NCBI GenBank assembly: GCA_029933365.1
Contig: JAOZOH010000001.1
Coordinates: 1-64,000 of the forward strand
From: Desulfuromusa sp.
GTDB taxonomy: Bacteria > Desulfobacterota > Desulfuromonadia > Desulfuromonadales > Geopsychrobacteraceae
Reading direction: 5' to 3'
DNA length: 64,000 nt
A model generated the notes under the pieces. That model was not told where the DNA came from. It saw only the letters and a list, made by a program, of their open reading frames with translations, and ran no database searches. Position 1 is the stretch's first letter. Each line of letters opens with the position of its first letter. The translations under genes and the position numbers were made by a program. This document shows positions 9,545-18,110 of the stretch, piece after piece.

Positions 9545-9634
9545 TCAGGTACATACTTGATGACTAAAATGAAAAAAGCCACCGCTGCGAATTATCACAA
9601 CCGGCGACTTTTGATGTTTATTTTTGTTTGTCAT
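9545..9634 (-). CDS. Possible leader peptide of the SIR2-herA operon (29 aa)
   Basis: ATG at 9634 follows GGAGG with 5-nt spacing (an extra ATG sits directly before it). The frame encodes MTNKNKHQKSPVVIIRSGGF and continues to TGA at 9545. It lies between the predicted promoter (9668-9696) and the SIR2 start. The strong ribosome-binding site is the main support; the peptide has no known relative. It may be a regulatory leader or chance. Confidence 0.35.
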   Translation of the reverse strand: MTNKNKHQKSPVVIIRSGGFFHFSHQVCT

Positions 9635-9667
9635 CATTCCCTCCAAGTGATGTTAACAATGTACGCT

Positions 9668-9696
9668 ATATTAGCGAACAGCAGTTTGTTGGTCAA
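9668..9696 (-). promoter_or_regulatory. Predicted sigma-70 promoter for SIR2-herA
   Basis: On the minus strand TTGACC (9696-9691) and TAATAT (9673-9668) are 17 bp apart, both close to consensus. It faces the SIR2 gene with a leader of about 220 nt. No other gene is between. This is the best promoter-like sequence in the 9442-9935 gap. Confidence 0.55.
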
Positions 9697-9809
9697 TCAG
9701 TATCCTCTCGGACAAACTATTACTATCTCCGGGTATTGCAACACGACAATTGAAACGCCATTAGTAGATTAGACAGTTTTGAGTCTAGCAAATTTTAAGT
9801 TATGACATT

Positions 9810-9832
9810 CCGCCACCTTTTACAGGTGGCGG
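9810..9832. terminator. Hairpin upstream of the SIR2 promoter
   Basis: CCGCCACC and GGTGGCGG form an 8-bp GC-rich stem with a 7-nt loop followed by TTCTGTTT on the plus strand. It could be a weak terminator or an insulator between the SIR2 promoter and the integrase gene. Confidence 0.4.
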
Positions 9833-9856
9833 TTCTGTTTCATAATTGCTATGTGG

Positions 9857-9917
9857 CAAAAAAAAAAAGAAAAAAGAAAAAAAAAGAATCAGGGCTCCTG
9901 CTTTACGGCAGGAGCCC
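9857..9917 (-). terminator. Intrinsic terminator of the first integrase gene
   Basis: Reading the minus strand, GGGCTCCTGC pairs with GCAGGAGCCC (9917-9892, 10 bp) and is followed by about 30 nearly uninterrupted T residues (A-rich on the plus strand). It lies just after the integrase stop at 9936. Confidence 0.85.
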
Positions 9918-9935
9918 CGGACTTTAATACAAGCA

Positions 9936-11150
9936 CTAACGACCCGCCTCATTTATTCCATAGTCCATCGCCTCTTCGATTTTACGGGCAGCGATCTCGC
10001 CGGTCTTGGCCATTGATGCTGTCGAGAGCCTGGCATAAATGAGGGTTGAACGGATATCCTGATGCCCGAGAGCTTCCTTGACTTCGGCCAAGCTGGCACC
10101 CCCATTAATCAAAAGACTGGCATTGGTCCTTCGTAAATCATGCCCCCTTAGGTTGTCAATCCCGGCTTCCTTTATCGTTCGTGAAAATGATCTCCTGATT
10201 TCTAAAAGGTGCCCCTTAGCTGACCCGCTAGGAAAGAGGAATGGTGACGAGGTTCGCTCTTCATGCATCTTTAAGAGGAGAGCATGCGCTTGACTGTTGA
10301 TTGCCACATATCGCGGTTTGCGGTTTTTTGGGTCGGGAATGTAGAGCTGTCGAGTCTGAAGATTGACGTTCGCCCACTTGCATCCCAATAGCTCAGATCT
10401 CCTCAATCCCAAACTGATCAACAAAAAGATTGCCTGCCCCTGTGGCGTATGGAGTCTCTTCCGAAGGGCGGTAAAAAATCGTTTCAACTCGTCATCACTG
10501 AGGAATCTGTCACGGCTTTGTCCCTCATAATACTTTTTCACGCCTGACGCAGGATTTTTGTCGATCAGCTCCAGATCGACAGCCCGCTTCAAAAGACTTG
10601 AAAGTAACGACAGCGTCCGATTTGCAGTGATGCTACTGACCTCATCCTGGAGGTGTTCGTGATACCGGACGATATCTGCCTTGCGGATATCAGCAAGACG
10701 GTAGTTTCCAAACTGAGGAATAATTTTTCCTTTCAGTCGGCTCTCCACATCCTTGATTGATTTGTATTTTTTTCGGGCATAAGGGAGAAAGTCATCTTCA
10801 ATAAATAGTGCAAGGGTAGGGGATAATTCAATATTCACCTGCTCTTTGGGGTTGATCCCTTGGAGCATGAACGCTTTGTTCTTTCGGATTTCTTCGCGAA
10901 CCTTTGCCAGATTCATTACGTTTACAGGGGCGATGGTGATAAATACCTTTTTGCCGCTCAGTACACCCCGTTGACGCCATGACGCCCTACCGGAGGGGTA
11001 GACGCAGAGTTTTAGGTTATCCTCAGAGATGTCAGTCCACTCGATCGCCGACTCACCTTTTGGGGGTGGCTTACTGATCAGCTCCTGTACCTTCCGTTCG
11101 GTGAATTTCACCTTACGGTTGACCGGCTTTTTATGTCTGTCACGATGCAT
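9936..11150 (-). CDS. Tyrosine recombinase (phage/island integrase) 1
   Basis: About 404 residues from ATG 11150, which has AAAGGAGG 10 nt upstream; an in-frame codon at 11207 would add 19 residues. The N-terminal arm-binding domain (WTDISEDNLKLCVYPSG, IAPVNVMNLAKVREE) resembles P4-type integrases. A SAM-like core-binding domain follows, then the catalytic domain with ISLGLRRSELLG (Arg), HDLRRTNAS (HxxR) and STLIYARLS (Tyr). Candidate enzyme for insertion into tRNA-Arg, but it lies 9 kb inside the left end. Confidence 0.92.
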   Translation of the reverse strand: MHRDRHKKPVNRKVKFTERKVQELISKPPPKGESAIEWTDISEDNLKLCVYPSGRASWRQRGVLSGKKVFITIAPVNVMNLAKVREEIRKNKAFMLQGINPKEQVNIELSPTLALFIEDDFLPYARKKYKSIKDVESRLKGKIIPQFGNYRLADIRKADIVRYHEHLQDEVSSITANRTLSLLSSLLKRAVDLELIDKNPASGVKKYYEGQSRDRFLSDDELKRFFTALRKRLHTPQGQAIFLLISLGLRRSELLGCKWANVNLQTRQLYIPDPKNRKPRYVAINSQAHALLLKMHEERTSSPFLFPSGSAKGHLLEIRRSFSRTIKEAGIDNLRGHDLRRTNASLLINGGASLAEVKEALGHQDIRSTLIYARLSTASMAKTGEIAARKIEEAMDYGINEAGR

Positions 11151-11266
11151 AGATTTTCGTCCTCCTTTCATAGAATCAGACGGTCGGCTGACCGCTTTGA
11201 TAGACAATGCTTAAGTTATGACCTTGGGTCAGCAGACGTTTTGTCTGTTGGTTGTCTTTTAGGTGA

Positions 11267-11284
11267 ATTTCGGCGCGCCGAAGT
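11267..11284. repeat. Single CGGCGCGCCG palindrome of the island hairpin family
   Basis: ATTTCGGCGCGCCGAAGT is almost a perfect dyad and matches hairpin 1 of the double-hairpin elements elsewhere in the island. No second hairpin follows. It sits between the integrase and the DUF2787 gene. Confidence 0.5.
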
Positions 11285-11286
11285 AA

Positions 11287-11688
11287 TCAGTCTGGCGTTA
11301 CCGTCACCTCATAAATCTCCATTTGGTAGTACGAGCAAAAATTGCTGCTCCAGATTTCCCAAAGTTCGGCACCGGACTCAATAGGGTAGGTTTGATTAAA
11401 GTGCTGAAACACCTTCTGACCAAAATCAAAATCGATCTCCTTTGCCAGTTCGTTATAGGGCGGAAGACCGACACTGCAAAAGTCGGTGACATAGGAGATG
11501 GTTCCATCCTTCTCCAGACGAATTTCGACTGGATGACATCCGCCGCCCTCAGCGGAGTAATCTGGATCACGAAAGTTGATGGTAACCGCGACCCCCTCAG
11601 GGATACTTGCCTTTGTTATCTCCTTTTCCAGGATCCTGATGAGTCCCCTACCCACGGGGTAGGGGCAATTGGTGTTGTTGATCTTCAT
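11287..11688 (-). CDS. DUF2787-like protein
   Basis: 133 residues. VAVTINFRDPDYSAEGGGCHPVEIRL, TDFCSVG, ELAKEIDFDFG and FCSYYQMEIYEVTV fit the DUF2787 pattern known from integrative elements such as those of vibrios. No function is established. No strong ribosome-binding site is visible upstream. The stop lies just after the CGGCGCGCCG palindrome. Confidence 0.7.
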   Translation of the reverse strand: MKINNTNCPYPVGRGLIRILEKEITKASIPEGVAVTINFRDPDYSAEGGGCHPVEIRLEKDGTISYVTDFCSVGLPPYNELAKEIDFDFGQKVFQHFNQTYPIESGAELWEIWSSNFCSYYQMEIYEVTVTPD

Positions 11689-11713
11689 AGATTTGGTGCT
11701 CCATTCAAAATAG

Positions 11714-11746
11714 AACCGCCCATCCTTTTAGGGGATGGGCGGTTTT
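11714..11746 (+). terminator. Strong GC-rich hairpin
   Basis: AACCGCCCATCC and GGATGGGCGGTT form a 12-bp stem with a 6-nt loop, followed by TTTTTG on the plus strand. It separates the DUF2787 gene from the Sel1 gene; the T run suits plus-strand transcripts better, though the stem may act in both directions. The stretch up to 11992 holds no convincing gene. Confidence 0.55.
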
Positions 11747-11992
11747 TGTAGTTTCTAAGGACATGAATTTATTCAGGAATTGTTCGAATGATAGCAAGAA
11801 TCTGTCGATGGCTTCGCCATCGACACGCTTTAAGTGATTAATAGAGGGGGAAGGACCCCATGATTTAAAATGAGGACCTTCCTTCAATTTAATGTTGTTT
11901 TTTCCAGTTCCAAATTTGCTAAAAAACTGTTCACTCAAGCAAACTCAAGTTCGACAAGCTGCTGCGGAAATCGAAATTTCGAATAGTGCTGA

Positions 11993-13090
11993 CTATTTTC
12001 CTAGGCTCGCCAACAGATCCATGCCCAGTTGCTGACCTCTCTCAAGCTGAGCAGATGACATTTGCCTAGACACTTCATCCATAATTTTACCGCCATCTTT
12101 ATTCCCATTGGCTTTGGCGACATATGCCCAAGCGTACGCTTGGACATCATCCTGAGGTGTACCCTGTCCATACATATGCCTGATTCCTAGATTGAATTGA
12201 GATGCCACATCTCCTTGCCTAGCCGCAGCTTCAGTCCACTTGACGGCTAGCTCGTAGTCCTGAGAAACCTCTTTCCCCTGAGCATACATGACCCCCAGGT
12301 TTGCCTGGGCTTCCGCATAACCTTGTGACGCGGCTGCTTCATACCACTTGATGGCCAACTTGTAGTCTTGGGAAACACCATTCCCCACATTGTACATGAA
12401 CCCGAGAGCGTACTGTGCTTCCGCAAGCCCTTGTGTGGCAGCGGCCTCTATCCACTTGCTGGCCAACTTGTAGTCTTGGGGGACACCATGCCCACGATAA
12501 TACATGTGTGCGAGCTTAACCTGTGCTGACGCAACACCTTGCTCCGCGAGTGGCGCAATATGCGTAAGGGCTGTTGTGTAGTCTCCGGCCTGATAAGCTT
12601 TTTTTCCCTTCTGCTCTTGGAGATCCTGTTGTCGCTGTAGCTCAACTTTTTTCTGTTCAAGCATCTCCTGGTACGCCTCAATAGAGGCAAACCCAGCGTC
12701 CTTTGCCGCCAGCTTAAGAGCTTCCGCTTTTTCGCGTTCCAGCTTCAGTTGAAGTTCAGCCTGAATACGAACCTGTTCATCCTTTTTATACTGCTCAAAC
12801 TCTGCAGTGGAGGCAAAACCGGCAGCGATAGCCTCTTGCTCTTTCTTTTCGGCCTCATGAATGCCAATCAGCACAAAGCCGACTAGAACGAACACGACGG
12901 TAAAGCCAAGAACTTTTTTGGCCGTTAAGAAATTGTTGCTGGAACTGTTGATCACCTTTCTTACCGGTGGAAGACATATTAATGCAGCAGCCAGAAAAGG
13001 AAGTCCGACTATAACCCCCATATCCATTATCGCTGCAACAGCGAAAGCCAGAGATAATATTCCAGCGGTATAGCCAACTAATGTTTTCAT
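11993..13090 (-). CDS. Membrane-anchored Sel1-repeat protein
   Basis: About 365 residues from ATG 13090 (GAGGAGG 7 nt upstream). Two to three hydrophobic segments in the first 90 residues anchor it. A charged coiled coil (about 95-165, rich in Glu, Lys and Gln) follows, then four Sel1/TPR-like repeats (A.MYYRGHGVPQDYKLASKWIEAAA and variants) up to about 320. Sel1 repeats mediate protein contacts, often in stress or secretion networks. It heads a run of two small membrane proteins. Function unknown; architecture clear. Confidence 0.8.
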   Translation of the reverse strand: MKTLVGYTAGILSLAFAVAAIMDMGVIVGLPFLAAALICLPPVRKVINSSSNNFLTAKKVLGFTVVFVLVGFVLIGIHEAEKKEQEAIAAGFASTAEFEQYKKDEQVRIQAELQLKLEREKAEALKLAAKDAGFASIEAYQEMLEQKKVELQRQQDLQEQKGKKAYQAGDYTTALTHIAPLAEQGVASAQVKLAHMYYRGHGVPQDYKLASKWIEAAATQGLAEAQYALGFMYNVGNGVSQDYKLAIKWYEAAASQGYAEAQANLGVMYAQGKEVSQDYELAVKWTEAAARQGDVASQFNLGIRHMYGQGTPQDDVQAYAWAYVAKANGNKDGGKIMDEVSRQMSSAQLERGQQLGMDLLASLGK

Positions 13091-13173
13091 TGAGAACCTC
13101 CTCATCTAAAAGATGAATAGCATTGTATGAGTGGATAGCCCTTCGTTGTACCTGCGCGAAGAACGGTAAACGT

Positions 13174-13365
13174 TCAGAAAATCAAACTCAGGATCGTATA
13201 AGCGATATAGCCCGCAGTACAAATTACGATTCCGACCAGCGTTTGCGGTGCCACGCACATCATTATTCCCAGAACCCCGCCAAGTGCGACAGAAGCCCAG
13301 AATCCAAGTGGGGTAAAAATCATTAAGAGTAGAATGCAGCCGACAGGTAGTGCGAAATATTGCAT
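13174..13365 (-). CDS. Small membrane protein, two transmembrane segments
   Basis: 63 residues, nearly all hydrophobic, with two to three predicted membrane helices (PVGCILLLMIFTPLGF, VALGGVLGIMMCV, LVGIVICTAGYIAYTILS). GAGGAGGG lies 8 nt before the ATG. No family recognised. It is co-directional with the Sel1 gene and the next small membrane gene and is probably in one operon with them. Confidence 0.6.
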   Translation of the reverse strand: MQYFALPVGCILLLMIFTPLGFWASVALGGVLGIMMCVAPQTLVGIVICTAGYIAYTILSLIF

Positions 13366-13385
13366 GTGTGTCCCTCCTCAATGGA

Positions 13386-13577
13386 TCAGTTAAAAATTGT
13401 CTGGTAAAGAGCCACGGGCCAGATCATTCCACCAAATATTGCACCACCCCAGCCTATGACTTCACCCATGGGGTTTACATCTCCATGAATCCATATAGCG
13501 GTAATGATCACGCCTAAAGCATAAATACCGATAATTTTATCCTTCAAGCTTCCACTACTTTCTTGTTCTTCCGACAT
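13386..13577 (-). CDS. Small membrane protein
   Basis: 63 residues: a hydrophilic start (MSEEQESSGSLKDK), then two hydrophobic segments (IIGIYALGVIITAIWI and IGWGGAIFGGMIWPVALY). GGGAGG precedes the ATG. No known family. First gene of the presumed small operon that runs to the Sel1 gene. Confidence 0.6.
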   Translation of the reverse strand: MSEEQESSGSLKDKIIGIYALGVIITAIWIHGDVNPMGEVIGWGGAIFGGMIWPVALYQTIFN

Positions 13578-13748
13578 TTTATTCCTCCCTCAGATTGGTG
13601 TGACAGCGATGAAGCCTGCCTGTTTTAGTAAACAATCATTGTTAATAATGTCCAACCTAGCATGCTTTTGCACAAAAATGAAGACTATAGTCCGTGGACT
13701 ATGAGTCACGTCAGCTTTTACGATGAATTCTCAATAAGGAGATCCATC

Positions 13749-13973
13749 GTGGAACTTGAAACCGCCTTTGGGCAGACATTGAGAGAATTTCGTAAAAAGT
13801 CCGGCCTAGCTCAAGAAGCCCTGGCTCTGGAATGTGGTCTGGATCGAACCTTCATCTCTCTGCTGGAGCGCGGCTTACGGCAACCGACACTAAAAACTCT
13901 CTTCCGGTTGGCTGCTGTCCTAAAAATCCCACCATCGGCGCTCGTCGCTGACGTTGAAACTCGTCTCCAATAA
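13749..13973 (+). CDS. XRE-family helix-turn-helix regulator
   Basis: 74 residues from a GTG at 13749 with AAGGAG 7-8 nt upstream; a longer frame from 13662 is possible but lacks a ribosome-binding site. The HTH is FRKKSGLAQEALALECGLDRTFISLLERGLRQP, nearly the whole protein. Transcribed away from the membrane-gene operon, so it may regulate that shared intergenic region. Typical of small island or phage regulators. Confidence 0.82.
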   Translation: MELETAFGQTLREFRKKSGLAQEALALECGLDRTFISLLERGLRQPTLKTLFRLAAVLKIPPSALVADVETRLQ

Positions 13974-14093
13974 TCACAACATGTAACTGCATTAATGATC
14001 GTAACGATTCCAGCCAGCCCTGATTGGTGTAGGTCTTTACGGTTCTGTCGTTTTTGAAGTGAAGGGCCACATCTGGCAGACTGAACAGATATT

Positions 14094-14459
14094 TCAGGAC
14101 TGAATGTCGGTTGTTTTTTCCAGTTCATAATTTCCTGAAAACTGATTTTCCTCTGGTAGCTGACTGGCATCGATAAACACGACCTCCGATACAAAGACCA
14201 AGCGATGTAGCTTCCTGCTCTTACCATCACAGCAGATATCGATGATCGCTATCTCTTCCGGCATCCCGAGGGCTTCGAGCTCGTCCAAGTCATGATCAGT
14301 TGCCAGCTTGAAGTTATAGTCATAATCGGCTAAATCGTCTTCGTCGGTATACTCGAGTAGTTCTTCACGGCAGGCACACATAAAACCGAGCATTTCCCGT
14401 TTAAGGTCGGGATCACTGCTGAGTGCTTGCAGGTCGTTCAGGTGGTTAAATTTACGCAT
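14094..14459 (-). CDS. Hypothetical acidic protein
   Basis: 121 residues, strongly acidic in the middle (EYTDEDDLADYDYNF), with no recognised domain. GGAGG lies directly upstream of the ATG. It follows the radC-like gene on the same strand after a short gap. The bases 13974-14093 between it and the XRE gene hold nothing clear. Confidence 0.55.
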   Translation of the reverse strand: MRKFNHLNDLQALSSDPDLKREMLGFMCACREELLEYTDEDDLADYDYNFKLATDHDLDELEALGMPEEIAIIDICCDGKSRKLHRLVFVSEVVFIDASQLPEENQFSGNYELEKTTDIQS

Positions 14460-14510
14460 GGGATCCTCCAGTAGTTGATGATAGCTGGTGGATAAAAGGG
14501 GGTCGGTTCA

Positions 14511-15008
14511 TCAGATCTCCCCCAGTTCTGCCATAGAGCTAAAGTCAGTGCCGATAATCACATGATCCAAAAGCTTGATGCCCAACAACTCTCCGGCCCG
14601 CTTAAGGCGGATTGTAATTTCCCGATCTTCTTGGCTTGGGGTGGGATCTCCTGATGGATGGTTGTGGACTATAATTAAAGCTGCAGCAGAAGAGAGCAGA
14701 ACTGACTTAAACACCTCTCGCGGGTGAACAACGGTGGCTGACAAGCTTCCTGTTGAGATATGATCAATGCAGAGTAGTTGGTGTTTTGTGTCCAGATGCA
14801 GGGCCAGAAAATGCTCCTTGGTTTCTCGCTGTAGGAATTTAAAGCTCTCGAATACTGTCTGGGCACAATTCAATGGTTCGCCCGTCAGGTAGGTCTCTGC
14901 GGCTTCATTGACTTCTATGGATTCGAATACCGGGCGGATAATTTTGAGGCGGACTGAGCGTAACTCATCGCTACCAGTCCTCTGGAACAGACTTTCAATT
15001 ACGGACAT
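14511..15008 (-). CDS. radC: RadC-like JAB/MPN-domain protein
   Basis: 165 residues covering the RadC JAB domain without the N-terminal helix-hairpin-helix of chromosomal RadC. The metal site is complete: E (EHFLALHLD region), HNHPSGD and the following DR, then LLGIKLLDHVIIG. Such short RadC proteins are frequent on plasmids, prophages and islands; the biochemical role is unknown. AGGAG precedes the ATG. It is part of a minus-strand series 14094-16510. Confidence 0.88.
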   Translation of the reverse strand: MSVIESLFQRTGSDELRSVRLKIIRPVFESIEVNEAAETYLTGEPLNCAQTVFESFKFLQRETKEHFLALHLDTKHQLLCIDHISTGSLSATVVHPREVFKSVLLSSAAALIIVHNHPSGDPTPSQEDREITIRLKRAGELLGIKLLDHVIIGTDFSSMAELGEI

Positions 15009-15043
15009 AGTTGGCTCCTGGATCTAAACTGATTAATAGAAAA

Positions 15044-15070
15044 GGCCTGCTCCTTTAAAGGGGGCAGGCC
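15044..15070. terminator. Hairpin upstream of radC
   Basis: GGCCTGCTCC and GGGGCAGGCC form a 10-bp stem around TTTAAAG, with no long T run. It may end the transcript of the upstream gene (15182-15751) or regulate radC. Confidence 0.45.
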
Positions 15071-15181
15071 GTTATTAGTTCAACAGATGTATGTGGATTA
15101 GCGGTTGCTTGAAGCTGGCTATTAAGTTAAGACCCGCTCCCCAAGAGGTAGGGGCGGATTCGTTCACCATGCGTACGCGGA

Positions 15182-15751
15182 TCAATTTTCGTCGTTCTGT
15201 ACCTCTTTTATGATCGGTAAAATTTGCGCAACCTGATTGTTAAGCCGTTGCAGTTCTCCCAAACTAGCTTCTAGAGTTTGTACCGCTTCAGCACTGGTAC
15301 CTTTGAGTGCAGTGACTTTGGCAATCAGATCCTCATCGGCATCATCGACGTAGAGTTCCTTTAATCCCTGCTCGACGTTGTTCATCTTTTGAAAAGCATC
15401 ACGTAGGTTATTAAGTAGATCTACCCGCTGGTAGCTGCCGAGTTGCCGGATACGGTAATACAAATCTTCAGCGGTACGCTGCTGCATGCGTTTGTATGCA
15501 ACCTGAACCAGCCTTGCTTCATCCCCTAATTCATCCAAGGTGGGTAACGGTAGTTCAGCCAGATCGTCAATGCCTGCAGCCACCCTGTGTAAAAGGTCGG
15601 ACATGCCCAATAGGGCGTTATGGGCGTGACTCATTCCTTCATCACTGGCGTAAGCTACGCCGAAAGCAATCGCTTTTATCTGGCGGCTAAGGCTTGCCAA
15701 GATATCTTGTACCCCTTCCGGTTGCTGGTAGATGTTTTGATCCTGCATCAT
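15182..15751 (-). CDS. Hypothetical alpha-helical protein
   Basis: 189 residues, predicted mostly helical with heptad-like stretches (about 100-185: LLNNLRDAFQKMNNVEQGLKEL, EASLGELQRLNNQVAQIL). GGAG precedes the ATG. No family recognised. Possibly a structural or DNA-transaction accessory protein of the island. Confidence 0.55.
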   Translation of the reverse strand: MMQDQNIYQQPEGVQDILASLSRQIKAIAFGVAYASDEGMSHAHNALLGMSDLLHRVAAGIDDLAELPLPTLDELGDEARLVQVAYKRMQQRTAEDLYYRIRQLGSYQRVDLLNNLRDAFQKMNNVEQGLKELYVDDADEDLIAKVTALKGTSAEAVQTLEASLGELQRLNNQVAQILPIIKEVQNDEN

Positions 15752-15792
15752 TTTTCTCCTGTTTTAAATTCATGTAGATTACCGGCATCTTA

Positions 15793-16140
15793 TTACTTAA
15801 TAGGGCGTAGCTCTCTGGCACGCCGCTTAACTTCCGGTGTGACATGGATGTGGAGCTCTGCCAGCAACAAACTCATCAATGCCAGATCATCTAGCAGACC
15901 GCCGGGCAAAAAATCTGGTATCGCATCTGCTGGCATAATTAAATATCCCAGCACACCGATAATGCTGGTCCTGATCCACCAGGGGGCATTATTTTCGATC
16001 AACAAAACGTAAAGAATCAGGGCGCGATCTAGTATCTTTCGCCCGGCCTGTCGGGGGAGTTTAGTAATCTTTTTACGGAACTTTGCTCGGCTGAATTGGT
16101 TTCGATATTGATCGATATTATTACGGTTGATCGGTTCCAC
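15793..16140 (-). CDS. YkvA-like (DUF1232) small membrane protein
   Basis: 115 residues from a GTG at 16140 preceded by GGAAGGGGGA; this start overlaps the end of the upstream gene. The C-terminal half has VLGYLIMPADAIPDFLPGGLLDDLALMSLLL, the DUF1232 signature (GYLI.P.D.IPD..P.G..DD). Chromosomal YkvA proteins are small membrane proteins of unknown role; island copies are common. Confidence 0.75.
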   Translation of the reverse strand: MEPINRNNIDQYRNQFSRAKFRKKITKLPRQAGRKILDRALILYVLLIENNAPWWIRTSIIGVLGYLIMPADAIPDFLPGGLLDDLALMSLLLAELHIHVTPEVKRRARELRPIK

Positions 16141-16510
16141 CCTGTCCCCCTTCCGACGCTGCCAGTTCGGCTTTGAGCTTACTGCGCACTTCGGGGGCGT
16201 AATCATCAAGATCGGGGCAGATCCATGTAATTCCATCACCGCTGTTACCCCAAAGAGTGACAGCCAGCAGGCAACCGTGTCGGGTAAAAACACCTTCGAT
16301 CGACTGTTGAAACAATAAACGACCATGGTGATCCATGACAGTTGTTGGCGTGTCGTCTTGTTCGATAAAAACAATGTAACCGTATCTACTGCTGTCGAAT
16401 CCTTGACCGAAAATTTCTTCGAGGATCACAACTGTTTCCAGCGCTACGGCTTTAGTTTCCGGTGGCAACGTGGACGATTCCACCTCATTGCTTGCCTTGA
16501 AAATCTGCAT
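16121..16510 (-). CDS. Hypothetical protein
   Basis: 129 residues, no recognised domain; acidic with a Gly-rich tail. A good ribosome-binding site (GGGAGG) precedes the ATG, and the 3' end overlaps the YkvA-like gene by 20 nt, so they are co-translated. First gene of the minus-strand series. Confidence 0.55.
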   Translation of the reverse strand: MQIFKASNEVESSTLPPETKAVALETVVILEEIFGQGFDSSRYGYIVFIEQDDTPTTVMDHHGRLLFQQSIEGVFTRHGCLLAVTLWGNSGDGITWICPDLDDYAPEVRSKLKAELAASEGGQGGTDQP

Positions 16511-16801
16511 ACTTTCCTCCCTGGATGGTTAGTGGTTAAAACTCTATTCAGAATTAAAATATATTCTCGATCTGGCTGTTAAAACGGGCGTTTGTGGTTG
16601 TTGATGGAAGTTTGGATGGATTACAGGCGGGGGTCTTTGCTGAGATGATTTTCCAGGACGAAAGTAGTGTTTTAAGAATTTTGGTGGTTGGTGGAGATTT
16701 GTCTATGGTTGCTTTGATTTTTGCTGAGTGGGTGGTGGATTTTCTACACTAACAAAACTGTTCACCGATAACTGGAAGGTGGTGATCCATGTCACAATTT
16801 A

Positions 16802-16871
16802 CCGAATGCGTACTAACGTAGTATTGGGAAGAGACATATTTTTTCACTGTGTTGCTGGACAGTATTGAGCA
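16802..16871 (+). repeat. Left copy of an imperfect 70-bp direct repeat
   Basis: It begins CCGAATGCGTA, continues through GTATTGGGAAGAGACAT and ends GGACAGTATTGAGCA; 25327-25397 has the same blocks in the same order. AGTATTG occurs twice within the copy. The two copies bracket the transposase-like gene and the recombinase-exonuclease-polymerase operon. The rest of the gap 16511-17021 contains only the double hairpin at 16914. Confidence 0.65.
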
Positions 16872-16913
16872 AGCCTTAAAACGGGGATGGATTCTAAGGG
16901 GGTTTAAGGCAAG

Positions 16914-16983
16914 GGAACTTCGGCACGCCGAAGTTCCGGTCATGATAACAAATATAAAGCCCCAGGCACCAAAGCCTGAGGAG
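16914..16983 (+). repeat. Double-hairpin element, copy A
   Basis: Hairpin 1: GGAACTTCGG CACG CCGAAGTTCC (10-bp stem). Linker: GGTCATGATAACAAATAT. Hairpin 2: CCCCAGGC ACCAAA GCCTGAGG with one mismatch. Same layout as copies at 27539, 28154 and 29652. Confidence 0.7.
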
Positions 16984-17021
16984 GTATCACGAAAAAGAAA
17001 AGTTGCTAGACCATGATAGGC

Positions 17022-18110
17022 TCATCCGCGAAAAATAGGGTAATTCCACGGTCTAGGGAGTTTTATCTGTTTGACCCAGTCGGATATGAAGACAAGTTTT
17101 CCTTGTTTTGGATTGTATTCAATAATCAATTTCTTTATGGGGTTCAGTTCTATTCTCGACTGTTTATGTAAGTAGTAGCGTGGGGTGAGGTTAATCTTGT
17201 TGACAAGGCGCGATAGTGCTCGATTTATTGCTTCAATATTTTTAAAAGTTCCAGGGATAAGCGCACGTCTTGCTTGATATGGTGTGTCATCCTCAGCATA
17301 TAACGGAAAATCAAAAGCTATCTCGTCCTCGAGTTCATCCGCTGCACCGTCTGCAAGCAGTGAACAGTCACTTTTTGATCTGGGGGAATGGAGCACTGTC
17401 GAACGTGAGACTACATCATCTGGATCTATCCGATGATCCAAGGCCATCACAAAATTCATCGATAAGATGTCGTTGCCATACATCTGCTCTAACCGAGACA
17501 TACAAATCCTAATGTCATTCAACCTGAGTCTTTTATAAGCGCTTGCATACAGAAGCCCGGTCGCTCTTTCCATGAGCAAAATGGCCTCGCCCTTTTGTTT
17601 TTTACCATCACCTGATGACCATAAGAAGCGAATTTTATGGATTGCAACTTTTCCAGGCTCAGCATCATTTTCATCATACGCAGCTTGAAGAGCACCTGAG
17701 GCATACCGTTGTATCCTCCGCAAAACGGTTGAAGATGTAATTGGTTTTTTCGTGTTTTGTTTAGGGTTAGAAGATGTGGCAGCTTTGCTTCTGCCCGACA
17801 GTGGTACTAGCTGGGATGGCAGGCGAGTTGAAATTGGCGCCAAATATCTCATCAATTTACCGTGGTGATATCTGGATAGCCTGAGCATCTCTAGAAAAAT
17901 AATCTCCTCAAAAATGTCCATTTCTGGGCAAACCGTCGGATCCCTTGACTGATCAAAAACAGAATCCCTATTTAGCCACAATTGAACGGATGTGGGCGAA
18001 ACTTTGCAGTCCCCGGCAATTTTCCTGACAGACCGTTTGTTTTCGTCCTTGTTTTCGTCTTTGTTTTTTCGAATTTTCGCTCTCACATCATGTTCAATTC
18101 GTTTGCTCAT
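17022..18110 (-). CDS. Helix-turn-helix protein with possible integrase-core (transposase-like) domain
   Basis: About 362 residues from ATG 18110. After a Lys-rich start come NKRSVRKIAGDCKVSPTSVQLWL, an HTH, and then a region shaped like an rve/RNase H-fold core: HKIRFLWSSGDG, EAILLMERATGLLYASAYKRL, and near the end NKINLTPRYYLHKQ. A clean DDE triad is not evident, so it may be a degenerate or domesticated transposase or a regulator. It is transcribed away from the recombinase gene at 18259, sharing its promoter region, and lies within the 70-bp direct repeats. Confidence 0.45.
   Translation of the reverse strand: MSKRIEHDVRAKIRKNKDENKDENKRSVRKIAGDCKVSPTSVQLWLNRDSVFDQSRDPTVCPEMDIFEEIIFLEMLRLSRYHHGKLMRYLAPISTRLPSQLVPLSGRSKAATSSNPKQNTKKPITSSTVLRRIQRYASGALQAAYDENDAEPGKVAIHKIRFLWSSGDGKKQKGEAILLMERATGLLYASAYKRLRLNDIRICMSRLEQMYGNDILSMNFVMALDHRIDPDDVVSRSTVLHSPRSKSDCSLLADGAADELEDEIAFDFPLYAEDDTPYQARRALIPGTFKNIEAINRALSRLVNKINLTPRYYLHKQSRIELNPIKKLIIEYNPKQGKLVFISDWVKQIKLPRPWNYPIFRG

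Noticed and set aside
11705..11938. 77-codon minus frame
   Set aside because: TTG start without ribosome-binding site, and it reads through the 11714 hairpin.
13106..13381. 91-codon minus frame overlapping the small membrane gene
   Set aside because: The frame at 13174-13365 has a strong ribosome-binding site and membrane-protein composition; the other frame is its shadow.
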